DNA of 64,000 bases, taken from NCBI GenBank assembly GCA_965222335.1, contig OZ244944.1, positions 1,736,001 through 1,800,000 on the forward strand, in the 5' to 3' direction. Positions 35,518 through 43,600 of the stretch are shown here, piece by piece; position 1 is the stretch's first letter; every line of letters starts with the position of its first letter. Under the pieces are notes generated by a model, which was not told the DNA's origin, did not search any database, and worked only from the letters and a program-made list of their open reading frames with translations. The stretch is from G965222335 sp965222335 (GTDB taxonomy: Bacteria > Pseudomonadota > Gammaproteobacteria > Pseudomonadales > Halieaceae). A program made the position numbers and the translations under genes.

Positions 35518-36291
35518 TCAGTCCCCCGCAAACATCCGCCAGAGCCCCGCCAGGCTGACTATCAGCAGGCCGCCGCCGAGGATCTGGAAAAAGATCCCGG
35601 TATCGGCGCGCAGGGTGTAGCGGTGGAAGCGCAGCCCGATCACGTGCCCGATCGCCGCGCAGGGTAACAGCCATAGATGCTGCCGCCACTGCAGGTCCAC
35701 GCCGGTCCAGGCAAAGGCCGCCAGCTTGATCGCCACCAGCACGAACCAGAGCACAAACAGGGTGTCGCGTAGCTCATGCCGGGCGACCCGGCTGGCCGCC
35801 ACAGGCACCACCAGCGGTGCGGCGATCAGGGAGGTGCCACTGACGTAGCCCCCCAGCAGCATGAACACGGTATCCACCACCCGGCTGTTGCTCTTGAATG
35901 GGCGCTGCAGCAGGTAGCTGAGGGAATAGACCGCGACCACCAGGAAGATAAATCCGCTGACGATGGTCGTCGGCAGGGTGAGGACCCCCGCCACACCGAT
36001 CAGCTTGGGAATGATCATCAGCGCCAGGGCGTAGCGCAGGAAGGTCCAGTTGACGGTGGCGGGGGCGCTGCCCTCACTGGCGCGCCGGTGCGCAACGGCC
36101 ACGGTGAGGCCGGAGAAAAACAAAAGATGAACGCTGATGATCGGCAGGTAGACCAGGGGGGCGTTGTGCACCATCAGCAGGAAAGGCAGGGTCAGGACGG
36201 CGCCACCGAAGCCCAGGCCGGAGCGTACAAAGCCGCTCCAGATAAACAAGCCCGCAATCGCGAGGTACTGCCAGTCGCTCAGGCCTTCCAT
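35518..36291 (-). CDS. TauE/SafE-family sulfite/sulfonate exporter-like protein
   Basis: A 257-residue inner-membrane protein with about eight hydrophobic helices. Typical TauE/SafE pattern: an N-terminal GFVRSGLGFGGAVLTLP motif and a second LLGGYVSGTSLIAAPL repeat motif half-way. These proteins export sulfite, sulfoacetate or similar anions; substrate unknown here. ATG 36291 (MEGLSDWQYL) is the start. The last 11 codons before the stop lie in the right copy of the 27-base direct repeat, so this gene's end is duplicated 7 kb away. Confidence 0.88.
   Translation of the reverse strand: MEGLSDWQYLAIAGLFIWSGFVRSGLGFGGAVLTLPFLLMVHNAPLVYLPIISVHLLFFSGLTVAVAHRRASEGSAPATVNWTFLRYALALMIIPKLIGVAGVLTLPTTIVSGFIFLVVAVYSLSYLLQRPFKSNSRVVDTVFMLLGGYVSGTSLIAAPLVVPVAASRVARHELRDTLFVLWFVLVAIKLAAFAWTGVDLQWRQHLWLLPCAAIGHVIGLRFHRYTLRADTGIFFQILGGGLLIVSLAGLWRMFAGD
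35525..35551. repeat. Right direct repeat of the NO module, within the tauE 3' end
   Basis: Identical over 27 bases to 28525-28551 and in the same orientation; the start-to-start distance is exactly 7,000 bases. It encodes part of LAGLWRMFAG at the C-terminus of the TauE/SafE protein. The intact gene is on this side, so this is the reconstituted or original end. Confidence 0.9.
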
Positions 36292-36411
36292 GGACGATCT
36301 CCCCCGGACTGCTCCGCCGTCACAATCGTTGCCCGCCGGGGCCAAAACAGGCAGTCTATCCTATTGCATGGCGACGATTGAACTGCAGCAGGGCGCTAGG
36401 GAGGCCAGGCC

Positions 36412-37668
36412 TTGAAACTTTCCACCTTCGGGCAAAAATTCGCCGGGCGCTCCGGGGTTGTCCAGCTGATGGACGACCTCGGCAGCGCCCTGGCCGACAA
36501 TCCCGAGATGATCTTTATGGGCGGGGGCAACCCCGGGCGCCTGCCGGGCGCGGAGAGGCTGTTCCGGGAGGCGCTAGAGGCAATCCTTGCCGACCCGGAC
36601 CAGCGCCACAGCCTGTTCGGGATTTACCAGTCACCCAAGGGCGATCGCGCGCTGCGGGAGCAGATGGCGGGCTACCTCAGGGGCGAGTTCGGCTGGTCCC
36701 TGGGACCCGAAAACATCGCCGTGAGCAATGGCAGCCAGGCCGCCTTTTTCCTGCTGTTCAACATGCTCGGCGGGCGTGCAGCGGATGGCACGCCCCGGGA
36801 AATCCACCTGCCGCTGGCGCCCGAGTACATCGGTTACGCCGACGTGGGCGTGGATTCCGGGCTGTTTACCGCCACCCGCCCACAGGTCGACCTGATGGAC
36901 AACCAGCTGTTCAAGTACCGTGTCGATTTCTCGCAGCTGGCGCTGACCGAGCACACCGCGGCCCTGTGCGTGTCGCGTCCGACCAATCCCACCGGCAACG
37001 TGCTGACCGACGACGAGGTGGCGCAGCTGGATGCCATCGCCCGCCAGCGCGACATCCCCCTGATCATCGACGGCGCCTACGGCCTGCCCTTCCCGGGCAT
37101 CGTGTTCGAGCCGGCGCAGCCCCACTGGAACGACAACACGATCCTGGTGCTCAGTCTCTCCAAGCTGGGCCTGCCCGGGGCACGGACCGGCATCATCGTC
37201 GCCAGCGAGGCCTTGATCGAGGCCTTCACCAATGCCAACACGATTCTCAGCCTGGCCTGCGGCACCATCGGTCCCGCCCTGGCCGGCCGCCTGCTCGCCA
37301 GTGGTCAGATGCAGACCCTGTGCCGGGACGTGATCACGCCCTTCTACCGCGAACGCTCGGCGCAGACCCTGGCCCAGTTCCAGCGGGCCCTGGCCGGACT
37401 GCCCTGCCGGATTCACAAGCCGGAGGGAGCGATTTTCCTGTGGCTGTGGTTCGAGGGCCTGCCCATCAGCAGCGAGGCCCTGTACCAGCGCCTGAAAGCC
37501 CGGGGCGTACTGGTGGTGCCCGGGGAAAATTTCTTCGTCGGCCTGGACGCCAGCTGGACACACCAGCATGAGTGCATTCGCGTCTCCTACGCCCAGGATG
37601 CCGCCAGCGTGCAACGCGGCGTGGATATCATCGCCGAGGAAGTCCGCCGGGCCTACGCACAGGCCTGA
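36412..37668 (+). CDS. avtA: Valine-pyruvate aminotransferase
   Basis: A 418-residue protein closely following E. coli AvtA along its whole length: STFGQKF...GVVQLMDDL at the start, PLAPEYIGYADVG, VSRPTNPTGNV, PLP lysine Lys251 in SLSKLGLPGAR and HKPEGAIFLWLWF. It interconverts alanine and valine with pyruvate and 2-oxoisovalerate. The start is TTG at 36412, demanded by alignment to AvtA. Stand-alone gene, divergent from the TauE gene. Confidence 0.94.
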   Translation: MKLSTFGQKFAGRSGVVQLMDDLGSALADNPEMIFMGGGNPGRLPGAERLFREALEAILADPDQRHSLFGIYQSPKGDRALREQMAGYLRGEFGWSLGPENIAVSNGSQAAFFLLFNMLGGRAADGTPREIHLPLAPEYIGYADVGVDSGLFTATRPQVDLMDNQLFKYRVDFSQLALTEHTAALCVSRPTNPTGNVLTDDEVAQLDAIARQRDIPLIIDGAYGLPFPGIVFEPAQPHWNDNTILVLSLSKLGLPGARTGIIVASEALIEAFTNANTILSLACGTIGPALAGRLLASGQMQTLCRDVITPFYRERSAQTLAQFQRALAGLPCRIHKPEGAIFLWLWFEGLPISSEALYQRLKARGVLVVPGENFFVGLDASWTHQHECIRVSYAQDAASVQRGVDIIAEEVRRAYAQA

Positions 37669-37771
37669 GCACCACTTTGCAGGCGCCACCCCGGGTGCGC
37701 CAACGAGCGTGCCCCGCCGGTGCGCGTCTGCTAGCATGGCGCCATCTTTTTGAACTCGCCCGGGAGTCTGT

Positions 37772-39631
37772 GTGCTGCGCATTTTGCTCTATCTGTTCGG
37801 CATTCCCCTGCTACTGGTCCTGGCGGTCGCCCTGCTGCTGCCCCTGTTTCTGGACGAGGAGCGCCTGCTCGCCCTCGCGGCCGACACCCTGGAAGAGAAG
37901 ACCGGCGCCCAGCTGACGGTTAACGGCGGCGCCGAGTTCAGCCTGCTGCCCCGCATCGGTCTGCAGCTCGCCCAGGCTGAACTGGCGCTGCCCGGGGAAA
38001 ACCAGCCCGACCTGAGCGTTCGTTCGCTGGCCATCGGCGTCAAGCTGCTGCCCTTGTTTTCGCGCAGCGTCGAGATCGACGGGCTGACCCTGGAGGGGCT
38101 GTTGGTCAACCTACCCGCCCCGGCGGAGCCCCCCCAGCGCGCCAGCGAGGGTTTGAGCGATGCGGAACTGGATGCCTTTTATGCCGCGCGACGCCAGGCC
38201 CTGGCCGAGGCAGGCCAGAAGGCCGGGGCCCGCGATGCCCTGGCGCTGCCGATGGCGCTGGAGGTAGATAAACTCAGGGTCCTGGACTCGCGCATCGTAC
38301 TGCTCGGGCGCGGCAACGAGGCGCCAACGATTATCGACCTGGAACTCCTGCGCGCTACCGATCTCAACCTCGATGGCCTGCCGGTGCCCGTCAAGCTGGC
38401 CCTGCGCATGGCCAGCGGCGATGGCGGCGACCCCGTCCGGCTCGAGATGGAAACCCGCTTTACCCTGGATGCAGACGCCCAGATGCTTCAACTCGCGGAC
38501 CTGACGGCCGGCATTAGCGGCATCACCGCCGAGCCCATCCAGCTGGCCGCGAGTGGCAGCGCGGATTTGCAGCGCCTGGCAGCAGACCTGGCGCTGACCC
38601 TGGACATCGGCGCCGCCTCGGGTGAGGGCAAGGTGCGCTACGCCAGCTTCGAGAGCCCGCAAATTGATGCCAACCTGCAATTCAACCAGCTGAGCCCGGC
38701 CCTGCTGGCACTGGCCGGGCCCGCGGCGGCACAGAAGCGCGACAGTGACGACGCCGGCAGCACCGGCGATGAACCCCTGCCCCTGGCTGCACTGCGCAGT
38801 ATCGACAGCCGGGTCGCCCTGCGGGTGGACAGCGCCCGCTTCGACGCCCATGAGATCACCGACCTGCGCACGCAGCTGCGCCTGGTGGACGGGGTGCTGC
38901 GGATCAATCGCCTTGAGGGCAAGCTGCACGGCGGCGAGCTGGATATGGTCGCCACCCTGAATGCCGGGCACAACACCGCCAAGCTGGCCACCCGCGGAGC
39001 GCTGAACAACGTCGACCTGCCACGCCTGCTAAGCGCCCTGGACGCCGAGCCCATTCTCACCGGCAGTGCCTCCCTGGACTGGAAGCTGGCCAGCGAGGGT
39101 CGCACCCGCAACGCCCTGCGCGACAAGCTCAACGGCCCCCTGGGGCTGCACACCCGCGACCTGGTGCTGCAGGGCCTGGGCATTGAGCGCATGCTTTGCG
39201 AGGCGGTAGCGCTGGTTAACCGCGAAGCCCTGCAGGCCGAGCTACCCACAGACAGCGCATTCCAGGCGCTCACGCTGGACGTGGCGCTGGCCGGGGGCAA
39301 GGCCCGCCTGGCGCCGCTGAACGCCGAGTTGCAGCACGTCAAACTGACCGGCGAGGGCGACCTGGAACTCGCCAGTCTCGATTTCGACGCCGACTTCGCC
39401 GCGCGCCTGTCGCCGGAGCTGGCGAGCCTCGACCCCGCGTGTCGGGTCAACGAGCGCTACACCGCGATCGCCTGGCCACTCGCCTGTGAGGGCAATCTCG
39501 GCGGCGAACCCGCCGACTGGTGCAGGGTAAATACCAGCGAGATCGTGGAGGACCTGACCAAGCAGGAGGTCCAGCGCAAGGTGGAAAAAGAAGCGGGCAA
39601 ACTACTGAATAAATTCCTGGAGCGGGATTGA
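37772..39631 (+). CDS. AsmA-family outer-membrane biogenesis protein
   Basis: A 619-residue protein with one N-terminal transmembrane helix (about 5-27) and a large periplasmic beta-rich body; the C-terminal part carries the AsmA domain. AsmA-like proteins are bridge-like lipid carriers between inner and outer membranes. Segments such as DIGAASGEGKVRYASFESPQ and GSASLDWKLASEG are typical. The start is GTG at 37772. A charged Lys/Glu-rich C-terminal tail (KEAGKLLNKFLERD) is common in the family. Followed 13 bases later by the hydrolase gene. Confidence 0.87.
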   Translation: MLRILLYLFGIPLLLVLAVALLLPLFLDEERLLALAADTLEEKTGAQLTVNGGAEFSLLPRIGLQLAQAELALPGENQPDLSVRSLAIGVKLLPLFSRSVEIDGLTLEGLLVNLPAPAEPPQRASEGLSDAELDAFYAARRQALAEAGQKAGARDALALPMALEVDKLRVLDSRIVLLGRGNEAPTIIDLELLRATDLNLDGLPVPVKLALRMASGDGGDPVRLEMETRFTLDADAQMLQLADLTAGISGITAEPIQLAASGSADLQRLAADLALTLDIGAASGEGKVRYASFESPQIDANLQFNQLSPALLALAGPAAAQKRDSDDAGSTGDEPLPLAALRSIDSRVALRVDSARFDAHEITDLRTQLRLVDGVLRINRLEGKLHGGELDMVATLNAGHNTAKLATRGALNNVDLPRLLSALDAEPILTGSASLDWKLASEGRTRNALRDKLNGPLGLHTRDLVLQGLGIERMLCEAVALVNREALQAELPTDSAFQALTLDVALAGGKARLAPLNAELQHVKLTGEGDLELASLDFDADFAARLSPELASLDPACRVNERYTAIAWPLACEGNLGGEPADWCRVNTSEIVEDLTKQEVQRKVEKEAGKLLNKFLERD

Positions 39632-39644
39632 TCCCCCCAAGGCA

Positions 39645-40913
39645 ATGATGGAGACGGAAAACACGATGCAGGCAGACAAGGCACTACGCGTGTCGGGCGA
39701 ACGACTCTGGTCGCGCCTGATGGAAATGGCAAGCCATGGCGCCACGCTGGCTGGCGGCTGCAATCGCCAGGCCTTGACCGATGAAGACCGGGCCGGGCGC
39801 GAACTTTTCGCGCACTGGTGCGAGGCCGCGGGATGCACGATCCGGCGCGACCGCATTGGCAACCTGTTTGCCCGGCGCGCGGGCAGCGATCAGGACCTGC
39901 CCCCGGTACTGGTAGGCAGCCACCTGGATACCCAGCCCAGCGGTGGCAAATACGACGGCGTCTATGGCGTCCTCGCCGGCCTCGAGGTCATCGAGGCCCT
40001 GAACGACGCCGGGGTAGAGACCCGCCACCCCCTCGAAGTCGCGGTATGGACCAATGAGGAGGGCTGCCGCTTTGACACCGCAATGATGGGCTCCGCGGTC
40101 TGGGCCGGGGCAATGTCCCTGGAAGCGGCCTACGCCCTGGCGGATCACGCCGGCGCCACGGTCGAGGAGGAGCTGCAGCGTACCGGGGAACTGGGCGAGG
40201 CACCCGCCAGCGCGGGCGAGGTGCATGCGGCCTTTGAACTGCATATCGAACAGGGCCCGGTGCTGGAGGCCGAGGCACTTGCCATCGGCGTGGTCACCGG
40301 CGTGCAACATATGAGCCGCCACCGGGTCCGCATCCACGGCCAGGAGACCCACGCCGGCCCGAGCCCCATGCACCTGCGCAGGGACCCGGTCATGGTCCTC
40401 GCGGAATGCCTGCCGCGCCTGTATGCCATGGCCGCGGACCAGGGTGAGGACAGCCGCGTCACCATCGGTTGCCTGGACGCACGTCCCGGCTCCAGCAATA
40501 CGGTGCCGGGCCTGGTGGAATTCACCGTCGACCTGCGCCACCCCGATGCTGACCGCTATCGGGCCCTGCTGCAGGGGTTCAGCGGCATCCTGCAGGAGGC
40601 CGCCGGGCGTCTCGACATGCAGGTCCAGAGCGAATGCTTCTGGGAGGCGCCCGGGGTGAGCTTCGACCCGGACTGCGTCGCCGCCGTGCGCGGCGCGGTA
40701 GAGAGCCTGGGTTACAGCTTTCGCGAGATGGTCTCGGGCGCGGGACACGATGCCTGCAACGTCTCCCGGGTCGCCCCCACCAGCATGATTTTTATCCCCT
40801 GCAAGGATGGACTGAGCCACAATGAGGCAGAATCCATCACCCCCGAGCAGGCTGAATGCGGGGCCAATGTGCTGCTCCTGGCGGTGGCTGATCGCGCGGA
40901 GGTAGTGGTATGA
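39645..40913 (+). CDS. M20 zinc hydrolase, N-carbamoyl-L-amino acid hydrolase/allantoate amidohydrolase type
   Basis: A 422-residue amidase of the hydantoinase/carbamoylase family. Metal ligands: His93 in GSHLDTQPSGGKYDG with Asp104, Glu138/Glu139 in WTNEEG, and a C-terminal histidine in LSHNEAE. The GAGHDACNVSRVAPTSMIF block is characteristic. It cleaves ureido groups from N-carbamoyl amino acids, ureidoglycolate or similar. Start could be Met1 (39645) or Met8 (39666). The stop overlaps the next gene's ATG (ATGA), so the two enzymes are likely used together. Confidence 0.88.
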   Translation: MMETENTMQADKALRVSGERLWSRLMEMASHGATLAGGCNRQALTDEDRAGRELFAHWCEAAGCTIRRDRIGNLFARRAGSDQDLPPVLVGSHLDTQPSGGKYDGVYGVLAGLEVIEALNDAGVETRHPLEVAVWTNEEGCRFDTAMMGSAVWAGAMSLEAAYALADHAGATVEEELQRTGELGEAPASAGEVHAAFELHIEQGPVLEAEALAIGVVTGVQHMSRHRVRIHGQETHAGPSPMHLRRDPVMVLAECLPRLYAMAADQGEDSRVTIGCLDARPGSSNTVPGLVEFTVDLRHPDADRYRALLQGFSGILQEAAGRLDMQVQSECFWEAPGVSFDPDCVAAVRGAVESLGYSFREMVSGAGHDACNVSRVAPTSMIFIPCKDGLSHNEAESITPEQAECGANVLLLAVADRAEVVV

Positions 40914-41821
40914 ACCTGTCTAATCGCCAGCCCGGGGGCAACAGCCCGGTGCTCAAGGACTGGGGCATGGACGCCGAGTACGGCCTGCTCCGGGATGTCC
41001 TGCTGGGCCCCATGGACCATTACCAGTGGCAGTCCGGCAATGCCATGTCGCGCCGCTCCCAGCGCCTGGGCCGACAGTTCGACGCCAGCGTCGCCCGCGC
41101 CCAGTTCCAGGAAATGCTGGACGCCTACCACCAGGCCGGGGTGACCACGCACATACTGGAGCCAGACCCCACATTGCCTTACCAGCTATACGCCCGGGAT
41201 TCCTCGGTGATGACCCCCTGGGGGCCCATCATCACCCAGATGTACAGCCCCTGGCGCCGGGCCGAGTGGAAGGCGGTGCTGGAGTTCTACCAGTCACAGG
41301 ATATCCCGATCTACGACGTGGTGACAGCGGGGCCACTGGAGGGGGGGGATTTCATGGTCCTCGAACCCGGCCTGATCCTCTGCGGCAGCAGCGGCGAGCG
41401 CACCAGCGCCCAGGGTCTGGCCCAGGTACAGTCCTGGGTCGAAGCGGAGGGCTGGGAGTTCGTCAGCTACGAATTCGACCCCTATTTCCTGCACCTGGAC
41501 GTCAAACTCGCCATGCTGGCGCCCGGCCTCGCCGCGGCCTGCATCCAGGCCCTGGAGCAGTCCTTCGTGGACTGGCTGCGGGGGCGCGGCATTACCCTGA
41601 TCGATATTTCCTACCGAGCCATGCTGGAACTTGGCTGCAACGTGGTGGCCCTGGGCCAGGACCGCGTGCTGCTGCCACGGGATAACGTCGAGCTGGCGGA
41701 CAAGGCCCGGGCGGAAGGCCTGCAGGTGATCGACCCGGATGTGAGCATGTTCACCGCCGGCGGTGGCGGCGTGCACTGCATGTGCCAGCCGCTGCGACGC
41801 GAGGCGGCCCGGCCAGGTTAG
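40910..41821 (+). CDS. Amidinotransferase/dimethylarginine dimethylaminohydrolase-fold enzyme
   Basis: A 303-residue pentein-fold enzyme of the arginine deiminase/DDAH superfamily acting on guanidino groups. Catalytic residues visible: Asp97 (ARDSS), Glu144/Asp147 (LEGGDFM), His195 (FLHLD) and a C-terminal nucleophile Cys290 in GGGGVHCMCQ. The coupled upstream ureido hydrolase suggests a pathway that turns a guanidino compound into a ureido compound and then into the free amine or acid. The stop codon lies in the first unit of a 15-base tandem repeat, so the last residues (ARPG) are repeat-encoded. Confidence 0.85.
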   Translation: MNLSNRQPGGNSPVLKDWGMDAEYGLLRDVLLGPMDHYQWQSGNAMSRRSQRLGRQFDASVARAQFQEMLDAYHQAGVTTHILEPDPTLPYQLYARDSSVMTPWGPIITQMYSPWRRAEWKAVLEFYQSQDIPIYDVVTAGPLEGGDFMVLEPGLILCGSSGERTSAQGLAQVQSWVEAEGWEFVSYEFDPYFLHLDVKLAMLAPGLAAACIQALEQSFVDWLRGRGITLIDISYRAMLELGCNVVALGQDRVLLPRDNVELADKARAEGLQVIDPDVSMFTAGGGGVHCMCQPLRREAARPG

Positions 41822-41895
41822 GCCCGGCCAGGTTAGGCCCGGCCAGGTTAGGTCCGGCCGGGAGCAGTGCGGCCGGCTGAGGTCCGGCCAGGCCT
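41806..41895. repeat. 15-base tandem repeat filling a convergent intergenic gap
   Basis: Three exact units GGCCCGGCCAGGTTA (41806-41850) are followed by three degenerate units of the same length (GGTCCGGCCGGGAGC, AGTGCGGCCGGCTGA, GGTCCGGCCAGGCCT; 41851-41895). The array starts inside the end of the amidinotransferase-fold gene, providing its stop codon, and ends 8 bases before the stop of the opposing gene. GGCC-rich stems could form and stop transcription. Confidence 0.85.
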
Positions 41896-41903
41896 CAATC
41901 AGA

Positions 41904-42797
41904 TCAACGCAGACTCAGGGCGGCGATCTGGATCCTGGCCGCGGCACCGAACAGCAACGAGGCATCCGCATCCACCTGATCGGGCGGCACCAGCTCTGGC
42001 CAGGTGTCTGCCGCGAGCACATCGGCGATGTATTCATCCACCTGCGCCAGGGTGGTGGCAAGCTGGGATCCCTCTGGTGCATCGATGGCCGCGACCCGCG
42101 CGCGCGCAGTGAGGGTGAAGCCCAGGGCGTCCTGGTATTCGTGCCCGTTGACCACCTTGCCGTCCCTGACGCCGATCGCGTATTCCTCGCCCGCCGTGCG
42201 CAGCAGCTGGACCACGACCGCCAGGCTGGTGGCGGGGTCACCCCCATCGGCCCCGGCCTCGGCGGCAGCAATACCGGCCAGTACCGCCGCATAGGCACTC
42301 TCCACCGTATCCGGATCCGGTGGCTCCGCTGCCATCGCCGTGGTCAGGTCGCTTAGCTGGGGACCGAAGCCGGCAACTTCCCGCACCTCGAGGGCGGGCA
42401 CCAGCCCCGCGTAGAGCTCGCTCTGCGGGTGTTTCATGTGCGTGCGCGCATGCTCGATATGCCCGGCGCGAAACAGCTCGACACCCACCAGCAGGTGGCC
42501 GCGCATCAGGCCCAGCTGGGTAAGGTACTGGGTGTCGCTGGTGACTGCGCTTTCGCTTCCGGCGCCCTCACCCTCGCCTTCTCCTTCACCCTCACCCTCA
42601 CCCTCACCTTCACCTTCACCTTCACCCTCACCCTCTCCTTCACCTCCAGCAGCGAGGGCGAGCTGGATATTCGCGGTCGCCGCGGTGGGGTCAGCCCAGT
42701 CGGGTTCGCCGGCGCTGGTGGCGGCGGAGCCGCTGCCGACCAGGGCCGCCAGGCTGAGACTGGACCAGAGGCGGGTTCTCTTGTACCTGTGATGCAT
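41904..42797 (-). CDS. Exported (Gly-Glu)13 protein of unknown function
   Basis: 297 residues from ATG 42797, which has an AAGGAAG site; a Met seven codons earlier lacks one. A signal peptide (RLWSSLSLAALVGSGSA) is followed by a 35-residue linker and thirteen consecutive Gly-Glu dipeptides encoded by hexamers (42567-42644). A mostly helical domain of about 215 residues follows, with a histidine-rich stretch (MRGHLLVGVELFRAGHIEHARTHMKHP in outline) and several acidic residues. I know similar uncharacterised proteins beside iron-related genes. Divergent from piuC across a Fur-box-like sequence. A metal-related periplasmic role is inferred; the acidic repeat could bind cations. Confidence 0.8.
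   Translation of the reverse strand: MHHRYKRTRLWSSLSLAALVGSGSAATSAGEPDWADPTAATANIQLALAAGGEGEGEGEGEGEGEGEGEGEGEGEGEGAGSESAVTSDTQYLTQLGLMRGHLLVGVELFRAGHIEHARTHMKHPQSELYAGLVPALEVREVAGFGPQLSDLTTAMAAEPPDPDTVESAYAAVLAGIAAAEAGADGGDPATSLAVVVQLLRTAGEEYAIGVRDGKVVNGHEYQDALGFTLTARARVAAIDAPEGSQLATTLAQVDEYIADVLAADTWPELVPPDQVDADASLLFGAAARIQIAALSLR
42567..42644 (-). repeat. Hexamer repeat encoding (Gly-Glu)13
   Basis: Thirteen 6-base units of the form GGNGAR on the minus strand (seen on the plus strand as runs of CCTCAC and CTTCAC) lie inside the exported protein gene. The unit is a multiple of three, so slippage would change length without shifting frame. Confidence 0.9.
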
Positions 42798-42898
42798 ACT
42801 GTTGCTTCCTTGTGACATGGCCGGAAGTTGCCCTCCGGCGACTACAGACGGCTGCCCGGGCAGCCACTGGCACTGTTATAACAAACAGGGCATTATTT

Positions 42899-42917
42899 GC
42901 AAATGATTCTTATTAGC
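42899..42917. promoter_or_regulatory. Fur-box-like sequence between the (GE)n gene and piuC
   Basis: The 19 bases at 42899-42917 (GCAAATGATTCTTATTAGC) match the Fur consensus GATAATGATAATCATTATC at 13 of 19 positions. A further AT-rich partly overlapping hexamer array (CATTATTTGCAAATGAT) lies just to the left. It is AT-rich in a GC-rich setting and lies 17 bases ahead of piuC. Iron repression of both divergent genes is likely. Confidence 0.65.
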
Positions 42918-42933
42918 ATAAAGGGAGATGGCC

Positions 42934-43596
42934 ATGCTGACCTGTATCAGCGACCTGCTTGATGTTCACAGCCTGGCCGCCGTGCGCGAAACGCTGACCC
43001 GGGGCGAGCTGCAGGATGGCGCCCGGACCGCCGCTGGCCGCGCCCGCGCCGTCAAGCGCAACCAGCAGGCGGATCGCGAGGACCCCCGGGTGCTGGGTGC
43101 CAGCCGCCTGGTCGAGCAGGCCCTGTGGCGGCACCCGGTATTTGTCTCTGCCACCCGCCCCCGCCGCCTCGCCCGCCTCTTGCTGAGCCGGTACGGGGAA
43201 GGCATGGCCTATGGCGAGCATATCGATGCTCCGCAGATTGACGGGGTGCGTACCGATGTCTCCTTTACCCTGTTCCTGAATGAGCCCGAGGACTACGCGG
43301 GGGGCGAACTGGTGATTGCCTCGGGGGCGGGGGAGGATGCCCTCAAACTGGCCGCGGGCAGCGTGGTCTGCTACCCGTCGAGCTATCTGCACCGGGTGGA
43401 GCCGGTGACCGCCGGGGAGCGCCTGGTGGCGGTGGGCTGGCTACAGAGTGAAATCCGCAGCGCCGAGCAGCGGGTTCTGCTGTTCGAGTTCGACAGCGCC
43501 CTGGCCAGGCTGCGCGAAACACCCGGGGATACCCGCGCCCTGGACGCCCTGGCCAACGTGCGCGCCAACCTGACGCGCCTGTGGCTGGACGCGTAG
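42934..43596 (+). CDS. piuC: Fe(II)/2-oxoglutarate-dependent PKHD-type dioxygenase
   Basis: A 220-residue PiuC/YbiX-family oxygenase. The facial triad is His96-x-Asp98 (YGEHIDAP) and His153 (SSYLHRVEPV), with a 2-oxoglutarate-binding Arg nearby (GERLVAVGW region). PiuC genes usually accompany TonB-dependent siderophore receptors and are Fur-controlled; here the Fur-box-like site agrees, but no receptor gene is adjacent. Start ATG 42934 has AGGGAG six bases ahead; the ATG at 42928 has none at workable distance. Substrate unknown. Confidence 0.9.
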   Translation: MLTCISDLLDVHSLAAVRETLTRGELQDGARTAAGRARAVKRNQQADREDPRVLGASRLVEQALWRHPVFVSATRPRRLARLLLSRYGEGMAYGEHIDAPQIDGVRTDVSFTLFLNEPEDYAGGELVIASGAGEDALKLAAGSVVCYPSSYLHRVEPVTAGERLVAVGWLQSEIRSAEQRVLLFEFDSALARLRETPGDTRALDALANVRANLTRLWLDA

Positions 43597-43600
43597 AAAA

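Noticed and set aside
37681..37702. GC-rich imperfect hairpin after avtA as a terminator
   Set aside because: Pairing is interrupted and there is no T-run; not distinguishable from background GC content.
42567..42644. Regular short repeat that could be mistaken for a CRISPR-like or non-coding satellite
   Set aside because: Six-base units with no spacers, in frame inside a gene with signal peptide and conserved-looking domain; it codes for Gly-Glu.
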